A stretch of DNA of 64,000 bases from Zelopaecilomyces penicillatus (GCA_005765155.1 VCCP01000006.1:322501-386500); one strand, 5' to 3'; numbered from the stretch's first letter, positions 22,980 to 37,200 are shown. Translations and numbers: made by a program. Notes: generated from the letters alone by a model not told the origin.

Positions 22980-25846
22980 TTAATCATCCCGTTGTAGGTC
23001 CATCCACACATTATCATCACCAATACCTAGGGAACGCTCCACGTTACGTATCATCTGGGCCGGCCGTGACTCCAAATCCGGCGCTGATGACGTGTCTGTA
23101 GACTCGTCATCGTCAATGTGCAATGGAGGCGGATCCTTGTAAATCCAAGGTTGCCGCAGTCTACGTATAACAGTTAGCAACGAATTGATCTAATATGTAC
23201 TTCTGACCAAGAGAACTTACGGGACGATGAGGCTTGGGTTCACAAACGTCAGCCCTTTCTCCTTAAGCTCGTCCAACGTGCTGCCTCGTCGCAGGAGGAT
23301 TTGCGATCGTGAGTGTCTTGTATCTGGATCATCCTCATACTCATCTTCCACAGCCTCTTCGCCACCGTCATCATCAGAGCCATACTTAGGTATCATTGCT
23401 CGCAATGCGATATACTTTGTCAACGGCTCAAACCGCCTCTTGAAATAGTAGCTGTACCAGATGGTAAAGGGAATGAGAGGGAAAACTGCTACAGACTGCA
23501 CAAAAGCAGCCAACGACGCAATCTGCCCAACCATGACGACCTCAAAAACAAGAAGCCCAATGACAATGCGATAGCAAATTATGCGCCACGCACCTCCAGT
23601 TGCGTGTTGGGGTTGGTCCATTGCGTAAAGCAACATGTATTTGAATGTGAAGTAGCCAAGCGTAAAATAGAGCGTGCCAAATGCCAGAATAACGCATCCC
23701 GGCATTACGACGCTGTAGATGAGGCATAGGTTAAAGATAAGCAATGATGTCGGCAGATAAAAACCGTATTGGAACACAGGGGGCTTTTGCAGCTCCGCGT
23801 AGTCTCGCGGCGTCCGTGCCAAGAGTCGATAAATCGGAAAGAGGATCACGCTGCCAACCTCCAAGATCCTGAACGGCATCAGACCAATACCCTGAAGCAT
23901 GATGAAATTGATATAGAAAATAGACAATTGTTCCACGTCTCGAGCTATGGCCTCGGGGATCTTGCTGGTATCTTTCAGGAAACCTTGGATAGTGCTGAAG
24001 AAATCGAAACCTGTTCTCGACACAGCAAAGACAAAAAAGGTGTTGAAAAAAGTGAAGAAGAAGTTCTTGGAGATGAGTGAGAGCTCGACGTCGCCATTAG
24101 ATATCATCCCTTGACGTTTAGAAAGCCAGTCGTAGAGATACGGTACCGCGACGTTGAGCAACGAGACTACCAACGTGGGCAAACCGTTCTGAACCAGTGA
24201 GTAAATAATCGAGTGGCCCTTTAACCAGTGAACCACGGATGGAACCACTTGTTTCATAGTGCAGATGCTAAGCCATGATGCCAGAATGGCTGTTGGGAAG
24301 ATCCAAATAAGAGTTAGAAATGTGATGAAGAGAGTTATGGCCCAGCTCTTAAGTCTCCGAATTCCACGACGCGCGTATGTATTCCTCCACACAAGATCGG
24401 ATGGCGATGGCGCAGACTTTGCCAGGAATCGGCCAGGTCGAGGATCTATCTGAGCCTGGATAACCATTTGACAGGATGCCACCGAGTCCATGGTCACAAG
24501 AACCATACCCGTGGGTTTATAGTCCTTCTTTCGCGCTTTAACGACCTTGTCGTCCATTCGTCGCAGCTTCTCCTCATAGTAATCAATCGCATCTACAGTC
24601 TTGCTCCGCAGGCCAAAGATGCCATATCGCAGGGAGACTTGCGGTCTCTCGGCTCCAGTGACGTGAGGCTGATCCTGATGGCCCGCCAACAGACGCCAGT
24701 TTTCAGCAGCTTCTTCGTCGCGGTCCACCAGCTGTGCATCTGATTCCGGCGTGGCGCCATTCGATGATTGAGATGGAATGTTGCTGTGAAGTGCCTCTCG
24801 TTGACTCAGCATATATCTTGCCCAAGATGCCTCCAACTTGCGAAGAAGCACATCGCGCTCCGCCACGAGATCATCCAGATCCGACCAATCCCTGCAAACG
24901 GTCACTGAATCGACCTTGCCAATGCCTAACTTGGCAATCAAGGCCGTGATGCGAGCCTCGGATCTGAAGTGGGGCGGAACACCAGTCAGGCGAAACGTTC
25001 GATCTGTAACCGTAGACTGTGATCCTAGATAATCCTGTCGCAGCTGTATAATTCGGAAAGTCTCCCAGTTGATAGAATAGAGCGTCAAGCCCACGAAAAA
25101 GTAGGTAAAAGTGACATATGCCCAGAGGAAAGTCTTCTCTCGGCTCTGGTCCTTCGGCGTTCCATCCGTGATGCCGTCAAGGCCGACCCCATGAAGTGGC
25201 AAGTGCACTGGTGTGTAATGATAATATAACCCATGCGTCTCGTTCCCATCCGTATTATTTCCGCCCAGCCGTAGCTGGAAGTTTCGATAATGAGCGTTAA
25301 TCGGCAAAAGCACCACGACCGCCAGGAATGTCATGGCAGCAAAGAGACGAATGGCCATCTTGAAGAAAGCTAGAAACTGTTTGAGTAGGTCAGCGCCACT
25401 TGGCCTACATCCCAAGCTCCAACAGTTATAAACCTACCACAAATGCATCGAGTCCAGCCGACGCCAGAATCTGCTGCTCCGTCACTCTATACAGGCGTGG
25501 CATCCAGCCGAGGAACGAGTCACCCAGAGCAGGAAGACCTATGGCTGGGTCGAGGCGCTTCGTGCGCGCGGCATACAGGGCGGGCCATCTCGGACGCAGT
25601 ATCTACAGTCACGGTACTGTCAGTCTCCATATGTTCGACCTTCGTCTGAATGCTGGCCGTTTCAACAAGGCTGGGGAAGCCATTTGCTGGGTAATGGCAA
25701 ATAGGCGGCGAGCTTACGCAGAATGCAATAAGAGCGGTAACTCCCAGGAGCGATGAGAGCACCAGCTGGACCACGAGGTCCTTGGACGGGGGCTGGTTAT
25801 ACTCCCGGAAGTCGCACTCCTTCTTTGTATCGTTGAGATTCAGCAT
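22980..25846 (-). CDS. CSC1/RSN1-family (DUF221, OSCA/TMEM63-like) membrane channel
   Basis: Minus-strand exons 25846-25718, 25602-25438, 25376-23221 and 23160-22980 give 876 residues. All junctions are GT-AG and in frame. TM0 is at about 25-43, then RPRWPALYAARTKRLDP...LGDSFLGWMPRLYRVTE, the RSN1_TM signature. The long cytosolic PHM7-type region follows with FRLTGVPPHF and CRDWSDLDDLVAERD. The 7TM core runs from about 400 to 720, including FFFTFFNTFFVFAVS and the final TM pair. The acidic cytosolic tail holds DDDGGEEAVEDEYEDDPD. The family forms calcium-permeable, osmo- or mechanosensitive channels in fungal, plant and animal membranes; relatives in yeast (Csc1, Rsn1) act at the plasma membrane or in trafficking. 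It looks intact. Confidence 0.92.
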
Positions 25847-28800
25847 GATTGCCTCATTTCCCTGCGACGTCGTTGTCGTGAAAATGTCGTGGGAGAGTTT
25901 GAGGTTGCGTACAACACCAAGGTTGGACGCTCAGCGTCTCGCGCAGACGCAGAATGCAATCGAGGGGGGGTTCGTCAGCTCGAGGCGATTTAATTAGGCG
26001 ACGATAACTAGTAGCTGTTGATGGGAGCCTGAGCTAGGTAAGCTTCGTCGTCGTGACCATGACTCCATGAGCGATGGCTGGTCTTGTGACGTATTGCGAC
26101 TCCCGCACAGACTCCAGTGCCCCAGCTAGGCAAGTCCCCAATTCGGAGGGCCATCCACAGTCGTCATCAGCGATTAGTCATCCTTGCCCAGTGGCAGTGT
26201 TGGTGCATAAAGTTATGCTCATATAGTGCATAAATAAGTGTGTATCCCTCCCGTTAATGACCCCACAGGTACTATCTACACCAGATCACAAAGTATACAA
26301 TAAAGCTTACGCTATTCATTAATATATCAAGAAGCTGCGTGACCTATTATTCCATTTCACATTCCACATCATTTTACACGTATTAAAAAGTATAATCCAT
26401 TCCTAATGCGTTAATCTTCAACTTGAGCTCATCCACCCATACTGTGTAAGTGGCATAATGATACCTACCCTACAGCTTTGGATCTATCAGCTCCGAATAT
26501 TATTGCGTCACCCGTTCTGGTTCTAAACATAGTATCAGTGAATTTAATTCAGAATATATCTTATTTTTAAAAGAATGTGCTCATGTGATAATTTATGTAT
26601 CACTTCTGTCAGTCAATTGAACAAGCTAAAGATAATCAGTCATTATCCAATGCGTCTCAATACCGTTTGCGATGAGTCAAAGCATTCACTTCTACCAGAC
26701 GCTCTGACAGCAATTGTCACAACCCTCACATTCATATATGCTGCAAATCAGAGGACAATTCTGAATTTCTAGAGACCTTTCCCCAGCCATGAGGGAGAAA
26801 CGCCCAATCGCCGCGCTTATGCCACGGACCAGAGTGTTACACATGCAACTCCAACCCCTCTGATCAACTATCACTATGGAGGATCTCACATTGATTAATA
26901 AAGTGTTCTTGTCTCGCCAAACATACCAAACGAACTCCCCAAAAGCAAAGTCTGTTGTGTAAGTGAAAATTCTAACCTATAGGGACCTCAACCGCTGCCT
27001 TGCAGCATTGTGAATGACTAGGGTTAACGCACCAGCACTTCCCCTGCTCTTGTTGTGGGACGGCTCACAGCACGTAATATGCCATCAGGTCATAGTGCGG
27101 CATGCAGAAACCTGAGACTAATAGCGAGCTGATTGGTGATGGCAAGTACACTCAAATATAGGGGGTTCCTTGGGAGGAGCGGAACTTCGGAATCATGGCC
27201 CGGTTCTTCAAACGTTAGTTGCACAATGTAATCATTGGCTCAGGTGTAGTAACGGAAGTTTTCTCTGTTACACACACACGTTCTGCCTGTAGTTCGTTAC
27301 CATGCAGTGATTTTAACCCCAATCCCTTCATACGTCTTGTGATCTCCTTGTGTTAATGGTGTGACATGTCATCTTGTAACAGTTAGGTTTGTCAGATCTA
27401 CTCCTCCAGTCCCCCCCGGTGGACATAGTATGATTTGTAGGTTGATATTCATTTTCATGTGTCACCAACCAGGCCCTGGAAGCCATATAGCATTGTTAGA
27501 AGTTGTTCGATTCTAGAACAACGATGGCTAAAACGAGTCTGGACCCGGTCTGGTCACCGCCCATGCAAGTGCACTTGTATGAGAGACAATAAACGTGTAC
27601 AGTAGTTTGATTCCTGCTGTATGACCGGGCATGGCTTTGGTCCATTTCGGAAACACAATTAGTAGAGGAAGTGGCGAAAGACAGTACCGTATCGTGCCTA
27701 GTGAAAGCTGAAGATGAGGACAAACGCATTCAGATACTGGATTGAGGAGTAGAGGTTACCTGTCCTTGTGCAATCACAAAGGGGGGGACCAAGTGGATTT
27801 TCGGTCGTGAGATATGGAAAGCCATGCATGCCATACATGGTCGACTCAAATGCATAAAAAAGCGCATCACACCGGTGACCTTGCGCACCGGCAAACAAAG
27901 TCACCGGAGTCTTTCCCGGGGCCCCGTTTCTTCTAGTGGGCGGCATTGATGTCCGACTAAGATATCCTGTAGTGCAATCGCACAGCGACGCAAAGTTAAT
28001 AACCTATCACTCGATAACTCATTATGTTCGCCATATCTGCAGGTTACCGCGGCCGCACAAGATTCTGCAGCATCCATGTTTCTTTTAGCCGGCCACTAAT
28101 ACCAGGCTTTTACGTAGTGATACATGACGAATAAATTGTCAAGATGCTACGAAAATTTGTCACCATGATATGCTTCCTCCGGCAATCGCCATGGCCTATG
28201 GGATTAAGTGTGCGCCGACGCAAACTGGCGACAGATAATAGCAGGTGAAAGCAAATCGGCCAATGGTGTTGTTGGCATTGGCGCAAAGTGCCTTTGGCTC
28301 TCTTATATAGCGATAGATATCCGAGTTTTGGCAAAAAGAAATTGCATCAAAGATTATACAGAAAATCTGCTTGCTCAGGACACTTCAAAGCCACTGGACG
28401 TTGGATGGGAACAGGGTCACACTTTCTTACACCGGTAATCAAGCACTGATCCGGAGCATGTCTTCCCTAAACAACGAGATTGACGAATGGAGCTTCTCCA
28501 CGCTGTGCACATCTAGATAGCGTTAGAGTTAGACATTCCAAGGACCACTGGCAAGGAGAAGCAACCCTGTCTCCATCAGAATCCAACGTGCATGCAAAAA
28601 GCCGCATATGGGTGTGTAGCACGACCCGAAGCCATCTTGTCCCAACAGTGTCGTTGTTTGAGAAAACAGTCGAGGCCGATTAGCATTCCGGGAAACTGAG
28701 AGCAATGCCGTGAGACATCAACCTTGATAATAAACAAATATTTAAGGGGCTTGCTTGCTCATGTCGAGTTTGGTATGCCCCAGTGGCTCAGTCAACATCA

Positions 28801-31800
28801 ATACTGCCAGCATTATTACCTCTCCTCAACCCGTTTTCTAACAATCCTGCTTACGAGAAAACTTAAGCCAGGCTGCTATGCCTGAGAGAAAGGCTTTGAG
28901 GGAGAAGTCTAAGCCGACTCGGGAGAGTGGCAGTGCAATTGCTTCCGTGCCCACAATTGGAGGCAAGGAAACGAACTCAGTTATATAAGACAAGATAAAG
29001 CTGACAACTAACAGCAAAGGCAAGAGTAGCAACGAGGGTGGAGGAGAAACTGCCATTCGCGCTGGAAAGGTTTACGCGTGAAACTGGTCCTTGGCATCCA
29101 CTGAAGTTTTGTGATGACCATTCCATGGTCAAGACAAGCCAGGACGCCAAGACCGAGGCTCAAGAAGCTGACGACCAGTCGACTGCAGCCACTCAAGGTT
29201 CAACCAAGGAGGCCAAGGCAGCCAACGTAGCAGACTCGCAAGTTTGAAAGTACTGTTTACCGGCTATGGATGCATCCGAAGCACTTGTGGAGCATATTAG
29301 TTGGCATGTGGTGGCATGTGGCTCACGACAGTAGATGCAGTCAAAAACTGTGTCTGACGGTGAAGGGTATGGATTAGTTTGCGAGTTTTGACTTGGAGAA
29401 CCTGTGATTGTAAAATCTAGTCTTGGTGCGAAGTCAATTCCAGAACAACCGAGAATAAGCAGGTTTGACCAAAAGCTAAGCGGGCAATTGGCGTCTGCGT
29501 TGACAGTGTTTAAGCCAAAGTGTCTGCATATGCCGTGCATGTCTGGCTGAGATGTGTGTCACATCGCTAGAATTGTTCGCCTGCGGGACGATGACTCGTC
29601 GTCATGACTGGCATTGGTATGGCTCAGGATTCCTAGTGTAATCCAGGTGTTGTTCAAGTGAGTCGAATTTGGTGGTGGTGGCTCCAACCCTCCCAAGACT
29701 GCCAAGCATTGTCGTGATCCATCGATGACAACGAACGACACGGCATAATGGAAACCGATAAGCCGTAGTAGTCATTGACTTCCCCGCACTTCGGATCACT
29801 GGGCAATATGTGTGTGGTGTGGTCTTGCATGCATTTCTCCACGTTGCCCACAGCGTTGGTATGTCTTTCAGTTTGCTGGTGATTGTTCGCGCGTGCCTGT
29901 TTGCTGTTTCCTTTGTTGGCTAGCTAGGTGAGCTGGAGCGGTCACATTGTAATCAGGAGCTGAGGGCAGGAAAAGAAAAAGAAGCAGTCGAAGCAGCACA
30001 ACGTAATCTACGCACTGTACTGGCATGACTGTTGTGAATGCACATCATGCATCCCAGGCTTTGCAGCAGGAAAAGCAAACTGGACCTGCGGCTCGGAAAT
30101 TGCGCTTCTCCGGGCAAGCCCTGGCGACTGCAATGCACCTTCTATGCATTGGACTGCGTAGGTACTGTCATTACAGGCGGAAACTGCCAACCAGTACGGA
30201 GTACCAACAACCAGCGCTGTTTGTTCCTGTTGATGCCCTGGAAAAGAATCTAGCCCCTGCAGGCACCTGCATAACTTCGGCTCGTATCCGCCGAAAATGT
30301 TATGGAGAACAGACGAATTGAGGCTTCTTTCCACCCATTATCACGAGCCCTACGACCCTTCACAACCCCCTTCCACGTTCCTCGTCCACCTAACTTCCCT
30401 CCCTCGGCAGGGTTCGCGGGGGAGGGCGCACGCGAGAGAGAGTGGCATTCGCGGGGGAGAAGAGCGTGAGAAAGACACCTCAATTCTGAATGTTGTGTTG
30501 GAAACGCGTTTGACGGACGCGACTACTATCCCCCCTCCAAGAGAGCAAGAGGGGAGGGGGGGACTCCATTTGTCACTTGCCCGCGACCCACGCGTGACGA
30601 CAAGAGTCAAAGTCTCTAATGCTGGCAATTAAACGGCGTCGTCGGTTGAATTGGATCAATCCTCCCTTGTTTTGGAGGGATCCACTAAGAATTTTGCATG
30701 AAGCTCACAAGCTCAGCACGCCTTACGCAGAAAAGGTGTGGAGCATTAAACACTAAATCACACCTACAAGGTCCCCCCGCTGACCTCGTACTTTGTAATG
30801 AAGGTAGGGTAGTGAACTAATTACTTGTAATAAGAAGGGGTAACTTCTAGGGAAGCTTATCTTGCCGGAACATGCCTCAAGCATCGATGCCTCTGATATT
30901 TGGTGGCGTCTTGGTGAACATTGATTGTGTCTTGGTTCTATCAGAGTCCAGTTACGATCTTTCGCAGCAACTCAGGAAACTCTCGTGTAGTAAGAATAGA
31001 AACAAACATTCGGCGAACTGTCAATCACAGTCCATTGCTGGTCGCGTGCCCACATCTCCGTACCAGCTCTCGTATCGGTTAATGGTATCAGTTGACGAAC
31101 CAAAATTAGCTATACGAAGTGCGCAGGCAATATTTTGTCAGCACAAACATGGCCAGAATCGTCTGAGACTCCAGCGCACTAGCAAAGTACGAGGTCGGAC
31201 GAGGTATCTGCCGCGATACCATGCCAATGCACAACTCAGGACCCCCAAATCACGGACATGTCTCGGGTACTTTGGATCGTGGTTGTACGTGCTGGCAATC
31301 AATGGTCAAAGTAACGCCTACACTACGGGAATGCTGGCCCTTACGAATCATTGATCGTGTGCTATCAAAGCTTGGCAAGAGGCGTGCCATTGGCCAGCGT
31401 GCACTGAAGTGCTCCATCGTTCAGTGGAGGGATGGAGAGCGCCATGCCTGATTGGGCAATTTGCGTACGGTAATCTACAGGTAAGCGGGTCTAGCCGGCC
31501 CCCGCCAGCGCCGCCAGTAGCTATTCGTGATCCCCAGTGGAAAGGAAAGCCTTTCCCTCTGTAATTCCCATCTCCAGGCCCTGTAATCTGCACCCGGCAC
31601 AGTGCGCATTGGCCAGCCACAACACACTTTAATGCCTGCTCAGCGCTGTGCTGTCCATACTTGCAGCCGACATGAGTTAGTGCTGCCGAAGAAGAAAAAG
31701 TTCATGTCCCTTCCTTGGCCCTTGTTGGCCCTTGTTGAACTAATTAATGACTTGATTACCCAACCCCATCTCGCTCAAGGTTCCTCTGCCGTTCCGCTTC

Positions 31801-32398
31801 TTCGTCCGTCCCACCTTCTTTCCTGTCCCCGGATTCGGATTCCTCACAGACGTCGTCAAGAGCAATTCCCCGCTGTCCAAATCCCCGTCGATCGTTTCTG
31901 GGGCGAACTCTCTCTGTCATTTGACGAACCCAGCCAGTTGGACGCCTTCTTCATTTTCTCGCTTCGCGCTCCCGGTTGTGTCTGTTCGCTTTCACAAGGC
32001 AACATCCTGGCCTCGATTGATTGACCACAGACCTTTCGACAAGCACGACACTCGCTGAACCCCGATTTGAAGTGATAGAGTGCGGGTGCACGGAGGACGT
32101 TGGCCAATTGGTGAAGCACGAAGCCCATAGCCATCTTATCTGGTCATCAACAACAACACACAACACAAGCTCCTCTATTGCTTCACGGCCTCAATCAAGT
32201 TAATTCACCAGAGCAAGACCAGCAGGGCGACAGACGTCAGATAAACACGCGTGAATCGCCTATCGATACCCTTGACGAAATCTTGACGCCGGCGTCACCG
32301 AAGCTCCTAACATCACAGCACTCGACTACCTCCCATCATCACTCCTATCTCAATCACAACTCACATCCATTTTCTTCGGCTTCACACCAACCGTTGCA
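25847..32398. other. Six-kilobase gene-poor region
   Basis: No well-supported gene is found over about 6.5 kb. The part at 26200-26700 is AT-rich; 30400-30600 is G/C-rich with purine tracts. All ORFs are short (at most 160 codons) and lack motifs. Sequence from about 31700 to 32398 is pyrimidine-rich leader-like DNA in front of the membrane-protein gene. One weak gene candidate at 28878-29247 is listed separately. Confidence 0.55.
28878..29247 (+). CDS. Possible small basic/acidic protein gene, weak
   Basis: An ATG at 28878 opens 36 codons of polar, lysine-rich protein (MPERKALREKSKPTRESG) ending at a TAA near 28984. A second open stretch at about 29000-29247 encodes KLPFALERFTRETGPWHPLKF and an Ala/Gln/Glu-rich tail. 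A CTAAC-CAG acceptor-like site lies between them, but the possible donor (GTTATA) is poor and I could not find a clean junction. The opposite strand reads as a Leu-rich ORF, which is simply the complement of Lys/Glu codons. This is at best a small unknown gene. Confidence 0.2.
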
Positions 32399-33303
32399 AT
32401 GGGTATGTATACTCCAATCCAGTAAACCCGACGCCTAGTCCTGTCCAGCAATACTAATCCTTAACCCCCCTTTTCACAGCTCAAATTCCGATTACGACGA
32501 TTATCCCGTTCAACGATGTAGCCAAGCTACCCAATTGCGCCAAAGCCTGCGGCCCTCTCTACGACGCCAACGGCGCCTGTGTTCCTCCTGCCGCTCCTCA
32601 AGCCGAACCAGCAGCCTACACGACATGTTTGTGCAGATACTCCAAGCTCAGCCCCTTTGCAACGGCGACAGCGGGTGTCTGCGACCAGGCATGTACCGCT
32701 GAGCCCGAGGGCATGAAATCCATCACCAATTGGTACAAGGATATTTGCAAAGACGTTGCTACTGTCGGTGCTGGTGGCGGTAACGGCGGAAGTGGCGGAA
32801 ACGGAGCAGGCAATGGAGGCAACCAGCCAGACACAGGTGGTGATTCGGGAGGCTCGACAGGCGGATCACGGAGTGGAAACAGCGGCAAAGGTGGTGATTG
32901 GTAAGTTTTATAACGCCCATCCTCATCATCCTCACCTTGCTTCAGCACATATATACTTACCTATCTTTCTCACAACAGGCTCTCTAATCACTGGCAATGG
33001 GTCGTCATGCTTGTCGTTCTCGTTGTCGGCATCGCTGCCATCTGGGTAGGCGCCTGCCTCTGGCGCCGCCGATATCTCCGAAAGAAGGACCGCCAGGCTC
33101 TCAGCCAAAAGCCTGCCACTGCCCCCGCCGACGGCTCATGGGGTCCCGGCATCGGTCACAACAGCAATGGCAATGGCCCCGATCCTACCGTGCCATACAA
33201 AACCGAGAACCGCGCGTCGTTGCCGACGTTTGTCACAACCAGCGAGGAGAAGCGAAAGTCAAAAAAGGAAAAGAAGAGATGGATTGTTAGCGAGCGCACA
33301 TGA
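32399..33303 (+). CDS. Cysteine-rich (CFEM-like) single-pass membrane protein
   Basis: The model has a 4-nt first coding exon (ATG-G, 32399-32402), then exons 32480-32900 and 32979-33303, giving 249 residues. Donors GTATGT and GTAAGT and acceptors CACAG and AACAG are good. Residues 20-90 contain eight cysteines in a CFEM-like spacing (NCAKACGP, GACVPP, TTCLCRY, GVCDQAC, DICKD). A Gly/Ser/Asn-rich linker (about 95-138) leads to a transmembrane helix WVVMLVVLVVGIAAIWVGACLW and a basic tail with KRKSKKEKKRW. There is no classical N-terminal signal, so the helix may act as signal anchor with the Cys domain outside. CFEM-like proteins bind haem or act in wall and host contact; here the role is unknown. 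Confidence 0.8.
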
Positions 33304-34287
33304 GCTTTCTTCGGTAACCTTGCTGCCTTTTTTTCTTCTTTTTTCTCGGTCGACTCTCCCCAACTCTACTGGAGGCCACGACGACGATGCTCCGACTTCT
33401 ATGAAACGCGTCAGGCTTTGGACGGACGTCTTTTCCCTTTCCCCATCTCTGATTTTGTTGGACTTCTCGGCTGAAGAAAATGACTGTCCAATGTCTTTTC
33501 TTCACCCATTGTTCCAATGTTGTTTGCATTGTCTACTCTCGGCGTTATCAACTTCGTTTTTTTTTTTGGATTACATTACACCTCGGATCCGACCTCGACA
33601 AAAAGGAGCTCTCTCAGGTGGCCTCTTTAATCATATTTTATAACAACCTCACTCACAACTTGCGAATCCACACACGTACACACACACACACACACATATA
33701 TATATACACCAAGTCAATACCAATTTGGTGGGCAGGTAAAAGAAAAAGGAAAAAAACTACTCCTTTTGATTTACTTCTAACTTGATCACGTCATCTCTTG
33801 ATATCCACGCAAGGCGTTGTCGACCTCTTGCATTCTACATCTGCGGGCCACCAGGCCCAAACGAATCGTGTCTTTTTTTCTTCATCTCGTTTGGCTCATC
33901 GGGGGAGGGGGGAGGGATACACTGTTTTTATTTGAATTGGTGCCAGGTTTTTTTGGGATTCTTTAAACTCGCCTGGATTTGGAGTTGCATGTCAGGATTG
34001 GGTGGTGTTTGCTGGAAGGATTAGAACGGGCCGGAACTGGACATGCCTCTCTTTGACAGTTCACTCGGCGAGGTTGATCTGATGTACTATCTATCTATAC
34101 AGCAGATGATAGAAATACCACAATCTTCAAAGAACTTTTACTCGTCTCATTCTAGGTGCATAGTGTTCTATTAGATGCATGACGTAATGGCTATCTCTGA
34201 AGAAAAATTAACTGCCTCAATCCATACCATCATGGCCATGTTTATTACCTTCCAAGCAACGTATTATCTAACACAGTCAAACAACGT
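33304..34287. other. Convergent intergenic region with CA/TA microsatellite
   Basis: 3' flanks of the membrane-protein gene and the debranching-enzyme gene. A (CA)n/(TA)n tract lies at about 33669-33708. The small ORFs in this stretch are not supported. Confidence 0.65.
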
Positions 34288-37200
34288 TTACAACTTTTGC
34301 TCCTCCACGGCATCCATGTATAGGTCAATGAGACAGCCTGCCGACCAGGCCTGGGTTGGGCTCTATATCACGAATATTCGTCAGTAATCAATCGTCCCTA
34401 AAGAATACTTCGTCGTCAAAAAACATACCGAATCCGGACAGTCCTCTCCATTCTTTTGCGTCAACTCCGTAAGCCCAGCCCAAACGCTTTCCCGAATCAT
34501 TTTCTTGCAGCCATCTAATCTCTGCGTCACCTGCTGGAACGCCTCAATCCGGCCCTCTGCTGTCTTCTGTCGCTGAAGATCAAACTTGAGAAGCGCTCGG
34601 AGGAAAAACCCCGTGGGCCACAGCCACTCTGGACCTTGATGATAATTCCTTCCCTTGCTGGTGGCGAAGTTCTCGCTGTCTTCGCTGTTGCGGTAGAAGG
34701 GTTGGTAGTTCAGATCCGCGGGATCCAGAGTAGCCATGCCAGTTGGTCCACGAAGCACCGAATCTGCGAGACACAACGCATGCATGGCATGATCAGGGTC
34801 AAACAGTGACGGCGCAACTGTCATAGCAATGGGGAAGTTGCAACGAAGCTGGTAGTCTTCGTATTCCTTGCCAGACTTATAAAGGTCCTTGTAAATACCT
34901 CGGCGGTTCAGGACCTTTGGGTTGACATCATATTTGGAATCATCTTTCGGCGAGAGTGGTACATAGTAGCACCTCTCAAAGTTGGCCTTGATCAGATCTA
35001 CCCAGTCCTCAAAGGAGATAGAGGACTCGTCAGACTTCTTCACTCCGGAATAGGCGTACTCTCCACGTGTATGGAGCTCAGACACCCATTTGAGAGTGCT
35101 ATAGAGAAGACCAGTTATCTCAATGGCAGCTCCGTCACGGGGAGTCCCAGGAACACCCTTTGATCCTGCGCGTTCGCTCTCACCCATTTTGTCCATCCAA
35201 GTACCACAGTTGGATTGGTTTCCTCCAAAGATGATGCCATTGTCCCAGTCTACCTTGATTTTCTGGTTAAAGCCCTCATCTTTCATTTGCGAATCAATCT
35301 TTGGCCCAGCATTTGCTTCTCTGTACTCCATCCCAGATGCATGTCGTTGAAGCGCCTCTTGGATGATGTCCTCAATAGTGCTCTCTGTAGAATAGGCTCG
35401 TGAATCGTCTGTGGGGAACCAGGTATCGTCATATGGTAAGAAGCGCCGCGGGACCTTGGTCTTTAGCAAGCTCAATCCCTCGGGAGCAAAGCGCGTATAG
35501 TCTTGAATGGTCTGAAGGAAGAACCAAACAGAGTCGCGAGAGTTGTAACGCGGAGCGTCACCACTGCTCAGAAGATTGGGTATCATACCATGTTTGAGCA
35601 CGCTAGCGAACGCAAGGATATGCTCCTTGGCTTCGTCAAATCGACCTGTACCAAGATACAAGCCCCTGATGGAGATGAAAACGTCTCGCCCCCAGCATCG
35701 GGCCCATTCCACAGAGAAATGAGGTAAACCTGCAGCGACCGATGGAACTGGCTTATTGGGCCACAAAGAGGCGGACTTGACGTAGCCTGTTTGTTGCACA
35801 CTAACCATGGCAAGACTTTGCAAAAACCATTGTCCTTTGGCCACATGGTCATTCATCAGCTCCAATGCCCTCTCGCAGCTTGCCGTGTGAGCGGTTCGGA
35901 TCACAAGCCCAAAATATCTTGGCAGAAGGAAGCTAGGAATAGCCTGAATAGCATCAAAACGCTCTTTGAGCCAAATAGCAGGGCCTGAGAGTCGCTCATT
36001 ACCGGGTGTGGTGCTCATTCGCTGAACACGTCCAGAGATGAATTCCAAAGCCCAGGGGCCATCTCGGAGATTTTGGCAAAGGGGATGGGCGAGATTGTTG
36101 TCACGAATGATATCCTTGAGAACACTCCACCATCCCTGGAGACCTGCATATACAAGCTTGCCGTGACCTGGAATGTCATACACTCCATCCTTGCCATCAC
36201 TTGAATCACGTTCTTCTGCCTCACATCGATACAACAAGAAGTTGAGATCAGTTAGGTTTAGTTCGGACCACGCAGCCTTTGCACCTGTCGTAACATATGT
36301 GTCCAATCCTGCTGAATGTTCTGCAGTTGGAATCCAAGTCTCGAAGAGGGCAATGCTACCAGGCGGGAATTTGTCTCGGATTGAGATAACGGTATCGTCA
36401 TTGTTGAGCTCCATCTTTATGCCGGGTACATCCTGTACTTGACTAGGCAGGCCCCGGAGATATTTTTTGTCGCTCAGTGCCGCTTCTGTAGCTTCTGCGC
36501 TATCATCAACCTCAAGCACCCAGCTGCCAAGGTGCCTTGCCCGAGTCCCAGTCAGGTTAACAGGTTTAAACTCGCCCTTTCCGTTGCCGTATCCAGGGAA
36601 TGCAGTATGAGCAATGAGAAAGTAGCCTTTTCTTGACTCTGGATGCACCCTGTGGACAGTGATATACTGATCTTCGTGATGGATATGAGTTTCTTCGTAC
36701 CCGTCCTTGCCCATAAGTGTATGAATCTGGTTCAGCAACTTCTTGATGCTGCCAATGCCGTTCTTTCCACGTCCAACTTTGATTGGTTTTGATCCAGAAG
36801 ACTCGGACGTGTAGAGACGGGTTTCGTTGACCAGGTCAATCAGCTTAGGGTAAATTTCATCATATCCCATGACACTACCCGTAGCGCTGGAACACATGTT
36901 GACGAGAGCTGCATTTGGTAGAGTATCCCGAGCATCTCGCTTCTGTGCTGGGGTTTCGTTATCATGGGTACAGTCCATGAATAAAGCATGAACGGGGGTG
37001 GGTTTGATTCTCCTAATTATTTCCCTTGAAAGATTTCCATTTGCATTGGAGGCTGCTGCATGGGTGCTCTTTGTTGGGCTGCTCTCTGGCGATGCTTCAG
37101 ATCGTGATACTTCATCAACCTCGAAACTGCCAATAGGACGTCCACCATGTTTGTGGACTAGCCTACTCAGCTCCGCAGTGCTCCAAGCCTGCATAGCTTC

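Noticed and set aside
28838..29056. Hydrophobic Leu-rich minus-strand ORF
   Set aside because: It is the complement of Lys/Glu-rich sequence on the + strand and has no other support as a membrane peptide.
30872..31354. 160-codon + strand ORF in the gene-poor region
   Set aside because: No domain, no splice partner and unremarkable composition; length is within chance for this window.
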